Source of the DNA: an uncultured Clostridia bacterium
GTDB taxonomy: Bacteria > Bacillota > Clostridia > Oscillospirales > Acutalibacteraceae
Reading direction: 5' to 3'
Length of the DNA: 55,114 nucleotides
Assembly: GCA_947598155.1 (NCBI GenBank)
Contig: CANQFC010000009.1
Coordinates: forward strand, 1 to 55,114
Shown here: positions 54,794 to 55,114 of the stretch, piece after piece
Layout: each line of letters begins with the position of its first letter
How positions within the stretch are numbered: position 1 is the first letter of the stretch
The notes under the pieces: generated by a model
What the model saw: the letters and a program-made list of their open reading frames with translations, nothing else
Database searches by the model: none
What the model was told of the DNA's origin: nothing
Position numbers and translations under genes: made by a program

Positions 54794-54880
54794 ATACAAG
54801 CGCTGTGAAACAGCGAAATTACGGACCTTGAAAATTAAACAACGACGAGAAAGGAACCCTGGAGAAACCTGAAGAAGTTA

Positions 54881-54940
54881 GAGCTTTAAGAGTGAGAGCT
54901 TTAAGAGTAAGAACTTTAAGAGTAAGAACTTTAAGAAGGT
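54881..54940 (+). repeat. Four tandem 15-bp repeats in the rRNA leader
   Basis: GAGCTTTAAGAGTGA, GAGCTTTAAGAGTAA, GAACTTTAAGAGTAA and GAACTTTAAGAAGGT lie end to end at 54881-54940. The leader (about 54800-55085) also has hairpins AAACGCT/AGCGTTT near 54993-55007 and CAGACG/CGTCTG near 55057-55073, likely part of pre-rRNA processing. No ORF is present. Confidence 0.85.
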
Positions 54941-55085
54941 AAGTACAAGAAACAGTAATTCATATCCGGATAATTAAGGAATGGATTAAGAGAAACGCTA
55001 AGCGTTTTGAGAAGAAGAGTAAAGAGCTAAAAGAGCACTTTAGAAAATGATTGATACAGACGGAAAGCGTCTGAATTGATACAAT

Positions 55086-55114
55086 TTTTTAGAGAGTTTG
55101 ATCCTGGCTCAGGA
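55086..55114 (+). rRNA. rrs: 16S ribosomal RNA (5' end only)
   Basis: AGAGTTTGATCCTGGCTCAG, the universal bacterial 16S start region, begins at 55093, which corresponds to E. coli position 8. The gene therefore begins near 55086 and runs off the right edge. Confidence 0.95.

Overview
The window looks like chromosome from a moderately low-GC Firmicute of class Clostridia, most likely an uncultured gut relative of Ruminococcaceae/Oscillospiraceae. The evidence is a set of Firmicute signals: strong SD sequences with some GTG/TTG starts, sigma-A promoters with 17-nt spacers, a T-box on thrS, a CIRCE operator on hrcA-grpE-dnaK-dnaJ, a preQ1 riboswitch on queT, an L10 leader, and a CadC/CzrA-like metal regulator. 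Assignment to a genus is not possible from the sequence alone.

Layout. (1) About 1-8000 is the right end of an integrated mobilizable element: an hsdS fragment, a DUF6076-like protein, an excisionase-like HTH protein, a frameshifted RepA-like ATPase, a candidate oriT, MobC, a MOBP-type relaxase, ParB and a tyrosine integrase. It abuts tRNA-Ser(CGA). Beyond the tRNA lie two tandem ~181-bp units, each ending in a 40-bp copy of the tRNA 5' half, and only then a good tRNA-type promoter. (2) 8.1-11.7 kb: a FliB-like methylase, a MATE pump, a truncated PAP2 gene, a toxin-antitoxin pair and tRNA-Leu(UAA). (3) 11.8-16.2 kb, minus strand: a carboxylesterase, then a Crp-like regulator with a NitT/TauT-type ABC importer. 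(4) 16.4-25.1 kb: a sugar locus with GH2 beta-galactosidase, GNAT, GH95 fucosidase and a divergent GPH sugar transporter with a long helical tail. (5) 25.2-34.3 kb: mgtE behind a short leader ORF, a cohesin/Big_2 surface protein, endonuclease IV, a PHP phosphoesterase, a metallophosphoesterase and thrS. (6) 34.7-39.7 kb: the heat-shock operon. (7) 39.7-43.7 kb: a two-component system, queT and an Mbeg1-like hydrolase. (8) 43.8-47.5 kb: rpmG-secE-nusG-rplK-rplA-rplJ-rplL. (9) 47.5-53.1 kb: a C_GCAxxG_C_C protein and two coupled glycosidases (GH36-like and GH31). (10) 53.2-54.7 kb: an ArsR-type metal sensor and a CDF exporter ending in eight histidines. (11) 54.7 kb to the end: an rRNA promoter, a leader with 15-bp repeats and the first bases of 16S rRNA.

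The glycosidases lack signal peptides, so they probably act in the cytoplasm on imported oligosaccharides. Beta-galactosidase, fucosidase and the GH36/GH31 pair together suggest host-type glycans such as mucin or milk glycans; this is inference.

The two observations most worth a second look are the mgtE leader (a 29-codon ORF containing Glu-Pro-Pro whose 3' end can pair with the mgtE SD) and the tandem tRNA-Ser 5'-half array, which separates the intact tRNA from the only good promoter I can find. A family of about 30-bp intergenic repeats also recurs five times across the window.
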